Below, in pieces: positions 23,700 to 35,300 of a DNA stretch of 64,000 nt (positions are counted from its first letter, which is position 1; the number at the start of each line of letters is the position of its first letter). The translations under genes were made by a program, and so were the position numbers. The DNA is from Hemerocallis citrina (Eukaryota > Streptophyta > Magnoliopsida > Asparagales > Asphodelaceae): NCBI GenBank assembly GCA_017893485.1, contig CM030363.1, forward strand, positions 85,074,730 through 85,138,729, read 5' to 3'. Under the pieces are notes generated by a model. That model was not told the origin of the DNA. It was given only the letters and a program-made list of their open reading frames with translations, and did no database searches.

Positions 23700-24759
23700 T
23701 CATCTATGCAAAGTGTTATTTTTCAAGGCTTTAGGAAAAACAGCATTTATGAGTTATGCTTAAAAACAAATGAATTTTCTAATGATTTTTGCTTAGTAGC
23801 TTCTAACAATGATTCTTGGCTTTGGCATAAGAGATTTGGCCATGTAAATATGAAAAATATTATTAAATTGTCTAAATACAACCTAGTTAAAGGACTGCCA
23901 AGACTATCTTTTAAGAAAGATAAGTTATGTGATGCATGTCAAGTAGAAAACAAGTTAAATCTACTTTTAAGACAAAATAAATGATTTCTACTAGTAGACA
24001 TCTCGAATTAATCCATATGGATTTATTTGGTCCTACTAGAGTCACTTCTTTAAATAAAAGTAGATATGTATTTGTTTTAGTAGATGATTTTTCAAGACTT
24101 ACATGGGTTTTCTTTTTAAACATAAATATGATGCCTTTGAAGAATTTGCAAATTTCTGCAAACGAATTCAAAATCAAAAATATCTAACCATAGTCACTAT
24201 TAGAAGTGATCATGGTGGAGAATTTGAGAATGAAATGTTTTCAGAATATTGCAACAAGAATGGTATAACACATTCATTTGCATTTCCTAGAGCTTCACCA
24301 CAAAATGGAGTGGTCGAAAGAAAGAATAGGACATTGCAAGAGTATGCACGTACTATGCTTATTGAAAGCAATTTGTCTAAGTACTTCTGGGCTGAAGCTG
24401 TTTCTACAGCACATTATGTTTTAAATAGAATATTGATTAGACCTAAGCTTAAGAAAACCTGTTATGAACTATTCTATGAAAGAATTCCTAAAGTATCACA
24501 TTTTAAAGTATTTGGATGTAAGTGTTTCATATTAAACACTAAAGATAATTTAGATAAATTTGATGCTAGATCTAATGAAGGTATCTTCATTGGATACTCA
24601 AAAAGGAGTAAGGTATATAGAATTTTCAATAAGTCAACTTTGACTATTGAAGAATCTATGCATGTTTCATTTGATGAATCCTTGCCTTCATCTACTGTTA
24701 TTAAAGATGATGAAATTGAATCATCACCTTTAAATAACGTTATTAAATCACTAGAGTAA
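23700..24759 (+). pseudogene. CO1 integrase in three frames
   Basis: Zinc finger WLWHKRFGHVNMKNI and CDAC (H-x4-H, C-x2-C) at 23818-23945, then a frameshift near 23980. The core has HMDLFGPTR (first Asp), VLVDDFSRLTWV, a second frameshift near 24110-24180, IRSDHGGEFEN (second Asp) and SPQNGVVERKNRTLQE (Glu). All three catalytic residues are present although the frame is broken twice. The C-terminal GKE/chromodomain-like region is replaced by a Ser/Asp-rich tail ending at 24759. Confidence 0.92.
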
Positions 24760-25967
24760 ACTACCCTAGATAAGTCGACTGATAAGGATCTCAAGTTGAC
24801 TGATGTGAATCAGTCGGCTGATGGACTTGTTAAGTCGACTGATCCTGTTGTGATGACTCAAACTTTACCAAAAGCATTTGTTAAAGTTAGAGATCATCAT
24901 CATGACTTAATAATTGGTGACATTTCACGTGGTATTCAAACAAGATCTCATGTCAACATGATTTCTCATACGACTTTCTTATCGGATTTTGAATCGAAGA
25001 ATATACAAGAAGCTTGTGAGAATGAATTTTGGATGAAGGCCATGCAAGATGAACTTAACCAATTTATAAGAAATGATGTATGGGATCTAGTTTCACGACC
25101 TCCTGATCATACTATAATTGGTACCAAATGGGTATTTAAGAATAAGTTAGATGAATCAGGACAAGTAATTAGGGACAAGGCTAGATTAGTTGTTGAAAGA
25201 TATAATCAAGAAGAAGGAATTGATTTTGATGCAACATATGCTCCTATTGCTAGACTAGAATCAATTAGAATCTTATTATCTTTTGTGTGTTTTATGAATT
25301 TTACACTTTTCCCAATGGATGTTAAAAGTACTTTCTTGAATGGATTTATTAAGAAAGATGTTTATGTAAGCAACAATCCAGTTTCGAACATGAACAATTT
25401 CCAAACCACGTTTTTAAATTGAAAAAGACTTTATATGGTCTTAAACAAGCACCTCATGTTTGGTATGATCGGTTAAAAACTTTTCTCTTAGAAACTGGTT
25501 TTGAGATAGGTAAAGTAGATATTACCTTGTTTATTAGAAAAATAGAGACATATATTCTAATCATACAAATATATGTAGATGACATAATTTTTGGATCTAC
25601 TTATAGTAATCTCTGTCAAAAGTTTTCTAATACCATGAAAAATGAGTTTGAGATGAGTCACATGGGTGAACTCAATTATTTCCTTGGACTATAAATGAAG
25701 CAGTCACAAAATGGCATATTTATTAATCAAGGAAAATATGCTAAAGAATTACTCAAACGGTTTGGCATGAATAGCACTAGTAGTAAGATCACACCTATGG
25801 CTACTACTACTACACTTGACAAAGATGATTTAGGTAAGAGTGTCGATCAAAAACTCTATCGAGATATGATTGGCTCACTCTCATATATAACTGCTATAAG
25901 ACCAGATATTATGTTTAGTGTATGTTTGTGTGCTAGATATCAGTCGAATCCCAAAGATTTCACTTAA
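24760..25967 (+). pseudogene. CO1 reverse transcriptase
   Basis: The linker 24760-24860 encodes several Ser-Thr-Asp steps from GTCGAC-type repeats. RT begins with WMKAMQDELNQFIRNDVWDLV, IIGTKWVFKNKLDE and FPMDVKSTFLNG. A frameshift near 25415 is followed by LYGLKQAPHVWYDRL and the intact catalytic motif YVDDIIFGST at 25576. A Gln to stop change at 25692 ends LNYFLGL, and the frame continues SLSYITAIRPDIMFSV to 25967. Two lesions disable the enzyme. Confidence 0.93.
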
Positions 25968-26461
25968 AAGCTGTGAAACGTATTTTAAGATACATTAAAG
26001 GCACGTCTGAATATGGTTTGTTTTATCCACGCACCGATAATTTTTAACTTTTGTCGTATAGTGATGCTGATTTTGCTGGTAGTAAAACTGATCGTAAAAG
26101 TACTAATGGAACTTGTCACTTTTTGGGACATTCACTAGTATCTTGGTACAGTAAAAAGCAAAATTCAGTATCCCTATCTACTACAGAAGCTGAATATATT
26201 GCTGCAAGTTTGGCTTGTGCCCAAATTTTGTGGATGAAATAAACTTTATTAGATTATGGTATTTCATTTTCAAAACTTGCTATAATGTGTGATAATACCA
26301 GTGCTATTAATCTATCTAAAAATCTGGTTCAATACTCACGTACAAAACATATTGATATTCGACATCATTTTCTACGTGATCATGTTTTAAAGGGAGATAT
26401 AACTTTGAATTTTATTTCTAATGATAAACAAGTAGCAGGTATAATTTCCCAAACCACTTAA
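25968..26461 (+). pseudogene. CO1 RNase H
   Basis: Copia RNase H: YSDADFAGSKTDRKSTNG (first Asp), SWYSKKQNSVSLSTTEAEYIAA (Glu), a stop at 26240, then IMCDNTSAINLSKN (Asp), RTKHIDIRHHFLRDHV, and the end of pol at about 26461. A stop in the spacer near 26045 and the one at 26240 break the frame. The block order and residues are otherwise as expected. Confidence 0.92.
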
Positions 26462-27100
26462 GGAAGACACTTTTATCAACTTTAGAAGAGAACTAGGAAT
26501 TTGCTGTTTTTATGACATTTCTTGAAAATTTATTTTGTTTAAGTCGACTTAAACGTCTTTTTCAGTCGACTTATAAAATATTTTCGTTGTCCATATTTTG
26601 GCTGAATTTTGTGTTCTGGACAGTCGACTGTTTCAGTAACCAGTCGACTGATAGAAGTTTTACTTGATATTTCGTTTGGTTTAATTTTCTCTTGACTAAG
26701 TCGACTGATATCAAAACCTGTCGACTATCGCGATATTAGTTTGGTTTTTCTGATTCCGAATCGTCACTTAACTGATTCATCTCTCTTTCTTACTTTTACC
26801 CATTGATGGATCTTAACCGTCCATTCCCAACTAGTCTTCATCTCAGCCGTCTACCTAATGTAAAAACCCTAAATCTCTTACCCCTCTTTCACTTTCACTT
26901 TTTCTCTCAAGAAGATTCAAGTCGGCTGCCCATTTCCAGTTCTTGGCGATTTCGACTTGCTGCTATTGGCTTGAAGATTTGCATCGAGATCTGAGTTCTT
27001 TTAGTGTCTCTTGAAGCTATTTGGGTTCTTTATCTTGTTGTTGGGTAATTCTCTCTCTCTTGATCTCTCAATCTTTTTCAAGTTTCCTGGTTTTTCAACA
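26462..27100 (+). other. CO1 post-pol spacer with leader-like sequence
   Basis: No gag-pol homology. It has seven GTCGAC-type palindromes in 26530-26730. From about 26770 it resembles a plant promoter and 5' leader: ATCTTAACCGTCC, AAAACCCTAAATC, then C/T-rich CCCTCTTTCACTTTCAC running to the ATG at 27101. It may be the leader of the accessory reading frame that follows. Short open frames inside (26803-26994) are unsupported. Confidence 0.5.
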
Positions 27101-27328
27101 ATGCCTAAACCTAAGAGAGCTAGAGGTACTAATGTAGAAGAAGGTCAATCTTCTCAGAACTATCTTCAATACTTAAGGAATCCCAATCTTGTTGAGAAAT
27201 TTTTTCTCATCTGTCTAGGTAGACAGGATAATCTTGAGGCTAGCCTTGCTAACCATACTCACATGTTCACTCAACACTTTCCACAACCTCCTGCCTCCAA
27301 AGGTGATGACGACGAAGAAGAAGAATAA
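27101..27328 (+). CDS. CO1 accessory ORF, 75 aa, function unknown
   Basis: An ATG-initiated frame downstream of pol in the position where SIRE-type copia elements carry an extra (sometimes env-like) gene. The protein starts with a basic MPKPKRARG stretch and ends in an acidic DDDEEEE tail, with no membrane segment or signal peptide. A likely reading, inferred only, is that it is the two ends of a longer accessory protein fused by internal deletion. A leader-like C/T-rich region precedes it. I cannot name a family. It could also be chance, but the ATG context and charge pattern argue for a real relic. Confidence 0.45.
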   Translation: MPKPKRARGTNVEEGQSSQNYLQYLRNPNLVEKFFLICLGRQDNLEASLANHTHMFTQHFPQPPASKGDDDEEEE

Positions 27329-27715
27329 ACTTGATGTATTTTTTTTTATTTTCCACTATGTTTTATGTTTGTTATTTTTCTATCTTCTATTTGTAATCTG
27401 CAACAATGTACTTGATTTCTTATTTATAAATGTGTTATGGATATGCAATGTTGATTTTGTGTTTTATGATGTATCTTTCCTCATGTTTTTTGTTGATGAC
27501 AAAGGGGGAGAAAAATATGGTTTTGTGTTTTTTGTGTGTTTTTTGTGTGCATGTTTTATATATATTGTTATTATTTCACAATTGTGTGCATATTGTACAT
27601 TATTTAGGAGGAGCTTATCTCATATTTGTATATCTTTAAATTATGTGTGACATCTTGCTATGTATATTGTTATTATTATAAGTTATTGTGTTGTCATCAT
27701 CAAAAAGGAGGAGAA
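27329..27715 (+). promoter_or_regulatory. CO1 3' non-coding region and polypurine tract
   Basis: T-rich non-coding sequence. It contains a purine run GACAAAGGGGGAGAAAAA near 27500 and the true polypurine tract AAAAAGGAGGAGAA immediately before the LTR at 27716. The first run may be a second, internal tract. The open frames 27234-27650 are low-complexity. Confidence 0.65.
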
Positions 27716-28380
27716 TGTTGATTCTTGGTTTTGATGACTACAACACAATACAAAGTTGTTCTACCAAATATCTCTTGCAGAGTGTATCAAAGTCAATACC
27801 ATGGTGAAATATACAAAGGCAACACAATCTGATAAAGCTTTCAAAAGTAATTGATCAAGCTTCAAGACATCAAGACAAAGGCTCAAGCTCAAGACAAAGA
27901 CTCAATTTCAAGACAAGATTCAAAGTGCTTCAAATGTTTAAACAAAGTGTCTTGTAATATTGTATTTTTTCTTTGAGTCTTAGAAACTTATAATAGCCTT
28001 GTCACACACACACACTCACACATACTTTAAATAATCTGAGTGTTTTACAAAATCAAAATGTCAAAACAAGCTTGAATAAGCTCAGCTGTATGAGTACCAG
28101 TCGACCGCTCCTTGGAACTAGTCGACTGTTATAGTACGAAACTGCCTGGACTCATACAAGCTCTGGCCAGTCGACTTATTAAGGCAACCCAGTCGACTGT
28201 TCAAGTCGTTTCGACAGTTTTCTGAATTTAAAACTTGTTTTTCAAATTCAAAACTTTTATATCCATTTTATTACTGTTTATGGATTTACAACGTTCCTTG
28301 ATTCTTACTCTATAAATAAAGTATATGAATCATTTGGAAAATGTTCTAAGCATGAAACTATAATTAACTTTCAAGTCTTG
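27716..28380 (+). repeat. CO1 3' LTR, truncated and rearranged
   Basis: Matches the 5' LTR from its TGTTGAT start for about 650 bp, including the TATA box and GTCGAC sites. Near 28354, where the 5' LTR reads AAGCATTCTTTAACTTTC, the 3' copy has AAGCATGAAACTATAATTAACTTTC. The added piece is part of the fold-back unit that follows. The remaining 700 bp of LTR are absent as a block, but pieces reappear at 28632-28690 and 29046-29120. Confidence 0.85.
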
Positions 28381-28389
28381 GAATCATAA

Positions 28390-29375
28390 TGAAATTGTAT
28401 GAAGAGTTCATGCATGTTCCTTGATTTTATGATGTGTGTATGTTTATTTTTATTTGTGCATGAAACTATAATTATAATAAATTTAAACTATTTTTTATTA
28501 AATGCATATTAAATTTTAGTAACATATGCATTTCTATTTCCTAATTATTTTTTGTGCATTCAACGTGCATGAACTCTCATATAAAATTTTAGGTAAACTA
28601 GTACACATTACAATGTGTAACATACACATTGTAATAAGAACAAGTGTGTACATGATTCAAGTTTTTTGTTTTTAATAAGAACATTTAGTGGCCGGCCAAC
28701 GAGGAAAGGGGAAAGCACGTGCATGTGCACCCCATGTGCACACTTCTTCATACAATTTCATTATTAGTTTTTTAGTTAAATTAGGTGTAAATTAGGTGTG
28801 TATGTTACACATTGTAATGTGTACTAGTTTATCTAAAATTTTAAATGAGAGTTCATGCACAGTGAATGCACAAAAAATAATTAGGAAATAGAAATGCATA
28901 TGTTACCAAAATTTAATATGGATTTAATAAAAACTAGTTTAAATTTATTATAATTGTAGTTTTATGAACAAATAAAAATAAACATACACACAACATAAAA
29001 TCAAGGAACGTGCATGAACTCTTCATACAATTTCATTATGATTCCGATACTTTATAAATAGAGTATAGGAATCATGTGCACCCTTGATTCTTACTCTATA
29101 AATAGAGTCTTGGAATCATGTGCACACTTCTTCATACAATTTCATGATTAGTTTTTTAGTTAAATTAGGTGTGTATGTTACACATTGTAATGTGTACTAG
29201 TTTATCTAAAACTTTAAATGAGAGTTCATACACGTTGAATGCACAAAAAATAATTAGGAAATAGAAATGCATATGTTACTAAAATTTAATATGGATTTAA
29301 TAAAAACTAGTTTAAATTTATTATAATTATAGTTTCATGCACAAATAAAAATAAACATACACACATCATAAAATT
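28390..29375. repeat. Fold-back cluster: one inverted and two direct copies of a 210-235 bp unit
   Basis: The unit at 28390-28625 is the reverse complement of 28797-29031, with roughly 93 percent identity by eye; a third copy in the second orientation lies at 29165-29375. Each contains a near-palindrome ACACATTACAATGTGT and the blocks TAATTAGGAAATAGAAATGC and TAAAAATAAACATACACAC. Between the units are shreds of the CO1 LTR, including two copies of its TATA segment at 29046-29120. No coding sequence. Confidence 0.85.
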
Positions 29376-29900
29376 TTATCTTGAAATATAATGCAACCAA
29401 TACGTGCACTGCAAACACGTGCGTTGCACGTATCAATAAGTATTTAAATACAAAAGGGATTTGAGCAACGGAGAAATGTTTATAAAAAATAGAAATACAA
29501 AATATTTATATTAACAATGTTACGGATATTTCACGTAACGGTAGAATATACGTAATCGACACGTGTGTTGAAAACACGTGCAATACACGTAAAAAACACA
29601 AAGATTAAAATAAATGTTTAAGTTGGCTCAGAATAGGATAAAAAATAAATTTTGAGAAGACGAAAAATGTATAAATAATTGAAATGCAGAAATACATAGA
29701 ATATTGATATTAAAATACGTTATAGATATTACTCATAACAGTACAAAATATATGTGCGTAACACCCGTGAAAAAAATTGTCATGACTCAATTTTACAGGC
29801 TGTTACAGGTTTTGACTGTAATTCGTAGTTGGGGGGTTATCGCTTTGACCAATAGTTTTGGAGGTTAAAGTCTTTTGCCTCATAGATCAAGAGTGTTTTT

Positions 29901-29936
<36 letters not shown>

Positions 29937-30433
29937 TAATGTTGTGAGGTAGGAGATTGTCCTACCTTTTTCCAGTAAAAAAAAAGTAAGTTTAATCTTT
30001 CAAACCTTATGATTAACTTTTGGTTTTTTTCTCAATTTCAATTGATCTTTCAAACCAATTAGATTGCATAAGATTTTGATTCATTTTATTCTATTTGAAC
30101 ATTTGGATCATAAGATTATGAGTGAAGTTTTGGTTTTGTAAGTGCTAGTGTTGCAAGATCATTGCAGCCGCAAACTGATCACGACAATGGTATATTTGGA
30201 GATGACTAATTCCAAAATGATTTTGATGACTGAAACATATTCGATCAATATAAAGATTATGCAGATTTTATTCAATCATTTCATTGTTATTCATCTTAAT
30301 TATATTTTTCGTCAAATTTATATCAGGTTCTCTTTTGGATACTAAAGTTTAATGATATTGTACGATCTATCTCCCTTCATTTGTTTTTGAAAGGCAAAAC
30401 CTCCGAATGTACAATATTCATGTGCTTATTATG
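29376..30433. other. AT-rich unassigned DNA with a diverged direct repeat
   Basis: No gene seen. Two diverged copies of a unit of about 250 bp (29400-29585 and 29610-29770) share CACGTG-containing GCAAACACGTGCGTTGCACG-like blocks and an ATATTTATATTAA segment. An (AT)n microsatellite of about 30 bp lies at 29906-29935. The rest is probably the sequence into which element B inserted. The frame 30142-30345 is not supported. Confidence 0.5.
29906..29935. repeat. (AT)n microsatellite
   Basis: Fifteen or so uninterrupted AT dinucleotides. Confidence 0.95.
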
Positions 30434-31084
30434 TGTTGCTGCTTATTTCGGTGTGGGAGCAAATAGATAGTGAGTTAATAATTGATGGAAACTACTAAAA
30501 GTCTGACCTTTGACCTTGGCCGTTAAAAGAGGTTAGAGCTCCTGAGATTGAATCTTGATTGTTGATTGACCACGGTGATCTGAATTTGACGTTGCTGATG
30601 TGGCCGATGGACCTGCAAAAAGACTGAAAGACTGGGGGGGGGGGGTGGCCCCGGTGACAGACCCTCCGATGCTCAAGTCAGAACCAGAAAGAGAGAGAGA
30701 GAGAATGAGAGTGAAAACTGGTAAATTATTGATTACCTTCTGACTGTGGAGGGGGAGGGGTATTTATAGGCTTGAGAGACATTTCAAGAGATTGATTTGT
30801 GTCCGTTAGATCGATTTAACTTCCTTCTCTCTTTCATGTCTCTCACCCGCAAGAGATAAGATATCCTTGTTAGGGTATAAGACATTTGACTCTTAGCCTG
30901 CATGGACTGAGGGTTTCTCCTAGTGGGCCTAATCTGTCACTTTTTATGGGTTGAAAGAAGCCCATGTCTTGGAGTGGGCCCAGACCTGTAAAAGAGGGCT
31001 GTGATGGCTAATCTATATGTGGATGCTTTGAGATCTGTGCAGGAATCGTACGACTTTGATCTGCTGCGATTTTTACCATCATCA
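30434..31084 (-). repeat. B 3' LTR (651 bp)
   Basis: Plus-strand start TGTTGCTGCTTATTTCGG, end CCATCATCA. It pairs with 47516-48160 over its whole length, with many substitutions (visibly more diverged than the A pair), so B is the older insertion. TATA box on the minus strand at 30761-30768. A poly-G run of 12-13 occurs at about 30635-30648. Confidence 0.92.
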
Positions 31085-31102
31085 TAAGCCCCCCACTCCT
31101 GG
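31085..31102 (-). promoter_or_regulatory. B polypurine tract
   Basis: On the minus strand the LTR start is preceded by CCAGGAGTGGGGGGCTTA, almost the same as the tract in element A. Confidence 0.85.
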
Positions 31103-31400
31103 AAGGCAATTTTCTTGGCTTTCAGGAAGTAGTACGTCTTACTTTTGGAATCTGGCGTTTAATCTTAGCAGTCAGAGTATTCGGAGATACCTAAAATTGA
31201 TTTGTGGCTTCTGAAGGCAGTGAATATTTTTCTGAATTTTTCCATAGTTCTTCAGATTTTTCTTAATTTTCTAGAATTTTCCCTCAATTTTAAATTCACT
31301 TTTTCGAATTTTATAATTAATAATTCAATTATAATTATTTTTAAATTTTTTAAATTAATTTTCCAAATTTAAATAATTATTTTTAAATTTTTTAATTACT
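31103..31400. repeat. AT-rich block next to the B polypurine tract
   Basis: Mixed sequence to 31230, then A/T-rich runs with TTTTCTAGAATTTT, the same motif as in A at 50310. No gene seen. Confidence 0.55.
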
Positions 31401-31735
31401 TCGTCGCCGAGCTTCATCTACTCATCCCCATCGAGCCACCACAACGTCGAAATGTCGCTTCATCTACTCATCCCCTTCACCCGAGCTATAAAATTCCGTT
31501 TTCCGCTGAGGTATGGAAATAGCTCAGTTTGGCAGAGCTACAAGCTGCCGAGCTATGGAAAATTGAAGCTTCGCCGAGCTACGAGCTATGGTTCTTCGAA
31601 GCTTCACCGAGCTTTGTTTTCGCCGAGCTATACCTCGTCACTGAGCTATGGAGGTTGTGGCTTTGGCCAAGCTAAGGAGGCGATGCCTCGCCGAGCTATG
31701 GGAGCTACTTTCGCCGAGCTAAGAACTTAGGATTT
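31401..31735. repeat. GCCGAGCTA short-motif repeat in B
   Basis: GCCGAGCTATGG and variants recur about ten times at irregular spacing of 20-40 bp. The frame 31452-31730 is made of this motif. 31736-32160 is unique-looking non-coding sequence. Confidence 0.65.
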
Positions 31736-32160
31736 TTATGGGTTTCTTGAGCTCAGTGGGTTTTGCCGAGGGGGACCATAGCATGGAGATGGAGCTCGAT
31801 CGTAGGAGCTTGACGGCGGAGTGAAGGCGCATTGTTTTGGTCGAGGCGGTGGCTCGAGACGTAGTGAAGGCGAGCATTGGTTTCGGCGGGGAAGCGAACT
31901 CAATTTGAACTTCCCTCGAGCTCTGTTTTGGCCCTTGTTTTGAAGAAGAAGGAAAGGTGGGTTGCGGGTTTTGGATAACGAGTTTGGATCCACAATCCAT
32001 TTTGCCTACACTTTGGATTTTGTTAGAATCTTGTGAGTGGTTTTAGGTTTGAAAATGAACCCGAACCCGACCTGAAGCTTCATCTCTTTCTTTAGAATAT
32101 GCAAGTGTATGTCGGGGTTTTTTTTTGAAGTTTTTTGGACTTGGATTTGCATATAATTTG

Positions 32161-32315
<155 letters not shown>

Positions 32316-32369
32316 CCAAGATTTTCACTTCGTAAACCCTCGATTGGTGGTTTTCACACATATATAGCT

Positions 32370-35300
32370 GTCTTGGGAGAGCCGTTGCAGACTTGCTATT
32401 TGATCCCAGCCAGTTTGTGGAGAACGCTTTACGACGGAGTTTGTGTCGAACTTGCCGTTTGTGCCCAGCAAAACTGTAGAGACAATTCTGAGACGGAATT
32501 GGATGTAGAAACTGCTGTTTGATCCCGGCAAGTTTAGAGAGACAACTCTTTGACTGCGTTGACGTAGAACTCGCTGTTTGACCCAGCGAGTTTGTGGAGA
32601 CAACTCCGTGAAGGAGTTGGCGTAAAGCTTGTTGTTTGATCCCAATAAGTGTGGAGAGAACTCTGTGACAGAGTTTTCATAGAGCTCACTGTTTGATCCC
32701 AGCAGTTCTGGAAGGAACTCTGTGGTAGAATTGGGTGTTGAACTTGTTGTTTGACCCCAGCAAGTTGTTGAGTCAGCTCCAGCATGGAGTTGAACATTAG
32801 ATCCCGCCCTTTGCGCGCGGTGAGTTTTGGAGCAACTCTGAGATAGAATTGATGTAGAAACTGCCGTTTGATTCGGGAAAGTTTTTAGGGAGAGCTATGA
32901 GATAGACTTGAGCTTGAAATTGATGTTTGGCCCCAACAAGTTTATAGAGGTTACTCCTTGATCGAGTTGGTTTAGAAACTGCCATTTGATCCCGGTGAGT
33001 TTAGAGACAACCCTGAGATGGAGTTGATGTAGAGACCGCCATTTTTTCCCAGTGAGTTTGGAGACAACTTTGACATAGAGTTGATGTAGAAACTAACGTT
33101 TGATCCCGACGAGTTTGTAGAGGCAACTTGTGGTGGAGCTAAGTAAGAGCTTGCTGTTTGATCCCCGCAAGTTTGTAGCGACGATCATGAGACAAAGTTG
33201 GTTGTAGTGCTCCCCATTTTGATCGTTGAACTCGCTGTTTGCGCCCAACGAGTTTGTAGAGACAATTGTAGGCTGACATTAGATGCTAAGCCTATTGCCC
33301 AAAGCTGAGGGGTCGTTGGAAGGACCTGAGCAAGGAGTAGGGCGATGTACTCGTTGTTCGGAGTCTACGAGTTGTTGATGGGGCTTGTTCGAAAAGCAGG
33401 ACGTTGAACTCATTGCTTAGAGCCAACAAGTAGTTGATGGAGCTCAAGTGGTAATCAGAGCGTATAACTCGTTGTTTGGAGTCAACGAGCTATTTTGTGG
33501 AGCTTAAGCAAAGACCAAGATGGTTGACTCGTTGTTTGAAGCCAACAAGTTGTTGACAAAGCTCATGCGGAGAGCAGAGCGTTGATATCGTTGTTCGGAG
33601 CTAACAGGTTATTTGGTGAAGCTCGTGCGGAGAGCCAGGCGTTAAACTCACTGTTTGGAGTCAACGAGTTGTTTGGGAGAACTTAAGCGAAGACCAAAGC
33701 ATCAAATTCGTTGTGTACAGCCAACGAGTAGTTGACGGAGCTCAAGTGGCAATCTGAGCATAGAACTCGGCGTTTGGAGCCAACGAGCTGTAGACGGAGC
33801 TCGAGCGATGACAATGGTGTTGAACTTAGTGTTTGAAGCCAATGAGTTATTGGCAAAGCTCGTGCGGAGAGCATGGAATTGAACTCGTTGTTCGGAGCTA
33901 ACAAGTTGTAGACGGAGCTCATGCAGGGAGTAGAGCATTGAGCTTGTTGCTTAGAGGAAACAAGTAGTTGACAGAGCTCAAGTGTTAAGCAGAGCGTTGA
34001 ACACGTTGTTCGGAGCCTACAAGTTATTGGCAAAGCTCGTGCGAAGAGCATGGCGTTGAACTCGTTGTTTGGAGCTAACGAGTTGTAGACGGAGCTAATG
34101 CAGGGAGTAGAGCATTGAACTCGTTGTTTGGAACCAACGAGTTGTTGACGAAGTCTAAGCAAAGTGCAGGGCGTCGAACTCGTTGTTCGGGATTGACGAG
34201 TTGTTGGATGGAGCTCATGCGGAGAGCAGAGCGTTGAACCCGTTGCTCGATGTTGACGAGTAGTTGGCTGGGGGAACTCAAGTGGCGTGCATAGCGCCGA
34301 ACTAATTTTTATAGCGAATGAGTTGTGGGTATTCTGAATCTTCTCAATATTGAAGTGAAGTCACTTGTGCTTGATTAGCATTAAGGTGATTTCATTTTTC
34401 TCTTTGCTGACAAGTAACTGCGTACATCGAACGAGGTCCTTAGAACATAGAGCTTGCTCTCCTTCGTGATACATTGTGCTTGACAGAATTAGGACTCTCC
34501 CGTTCGCACGGTGCTTTAAGCGAGACGGAGTTGGAGCTTGCTCAAATGAAGGTGGTCGGAAAGACCTGGAGCTCGCCTGCCTAAGGAAGACTTGTCTTGT
34601 ATTTCATCATCAAGAGTTGAGGCGGCACTATAGAGCTGTTAGCTGGTAGGAGGCCGGTGAAGAGGTTTGTTTACCTTAGGTAGAGCATTTCTCCAGTGTG
34701 TGGCTAGAAGAACAACTCACATGACAGTTTGTTGTACAGTATTTGTAGGACTTTCGGTAGCGATTCCTAGACGTGAAACGTTGACTCATTGTAACTTTGC
34801 TGTGGTAATGAGACTTGTAGTTTGTGAAATAAGAAGTCTTCTATGTGCCGATTTCTTGTTTTGTGATTCATCGTCTTGGGGGTTGGTTAGTCGTATGAGC
34901 TGCTCTTGGGGAGAGTTAGACTCTGGACTTGCCATTTTGTATTTGTAGATGTTTGTAGCTGTACTGGATTTGAACATATGGGTTTGCGATAGTTCTGTGA
35001 TTTGAAGAATTCTTTTCATATGCTTAATCCTTGCTGTCATGGCTGATGTGCCATCGACTGGGCTCTTTTTAGTTAAATAAAATGGCCTCATATCTGTTGC
35101 GTAAAGCTAACGAACTACCGACGGTGTATGACGCAGTTTGGCATTGCTCCGTCTTGAACTCAGCTAGTTGTAGGGACAAATCTAAATGAGAGTTGTTTTC
35201 CAAACTTGCTGTATGGGGCCTCTGACAGATTGTGCGAGTCACATTGAATGGAGAGTTGAACTCCAAGTGTTGCTTTGGAGAGTTGAACTCCAAGTGTTGC

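Larger units (their letters stand above)
16402..28380 (+). mobile_element. CO1: Ty1/copia retrotransposon, SIRE/Maximus-like, with nested insertion
   Basis: Order on the plus strand: 5' LTR, iMet primer site, gag, protease, integrase, RT, RNase H, a 1.25 kb accessory region, polypurine tract and partial 3' LTR. Integrase before RT is the Ty1/copia order. The gag type and the extra region after pol recall the SIRE/Maximus lineage, from memory. A Tekay-type solo LTR of 3745 bp splits gag. Without it the element is about 8.2 kb. Frameshifts and stops affect integrase, RT and RNase H. The 3' LTR breaks down near 28350-28380, so a TSD cannot be shown. Confidence 0.92.

Noticed and set aside
27101..27328. 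Envelope-like gene in the copia element
   Set aside because: No signal peptide, transmembrane segment or coiled coil in the 75-aa frame; called only as an accessory ORF of unknown function.
33683..34281. Minus-strand frames with repeated LAPNNEFNA-like and RALPIT-like units, looking like a repeat protein
   Set aside because: The DNA itself is a tandem array with units near a multiple of three; all frames in the array look repetitive and there is no promoter, start or family signal.
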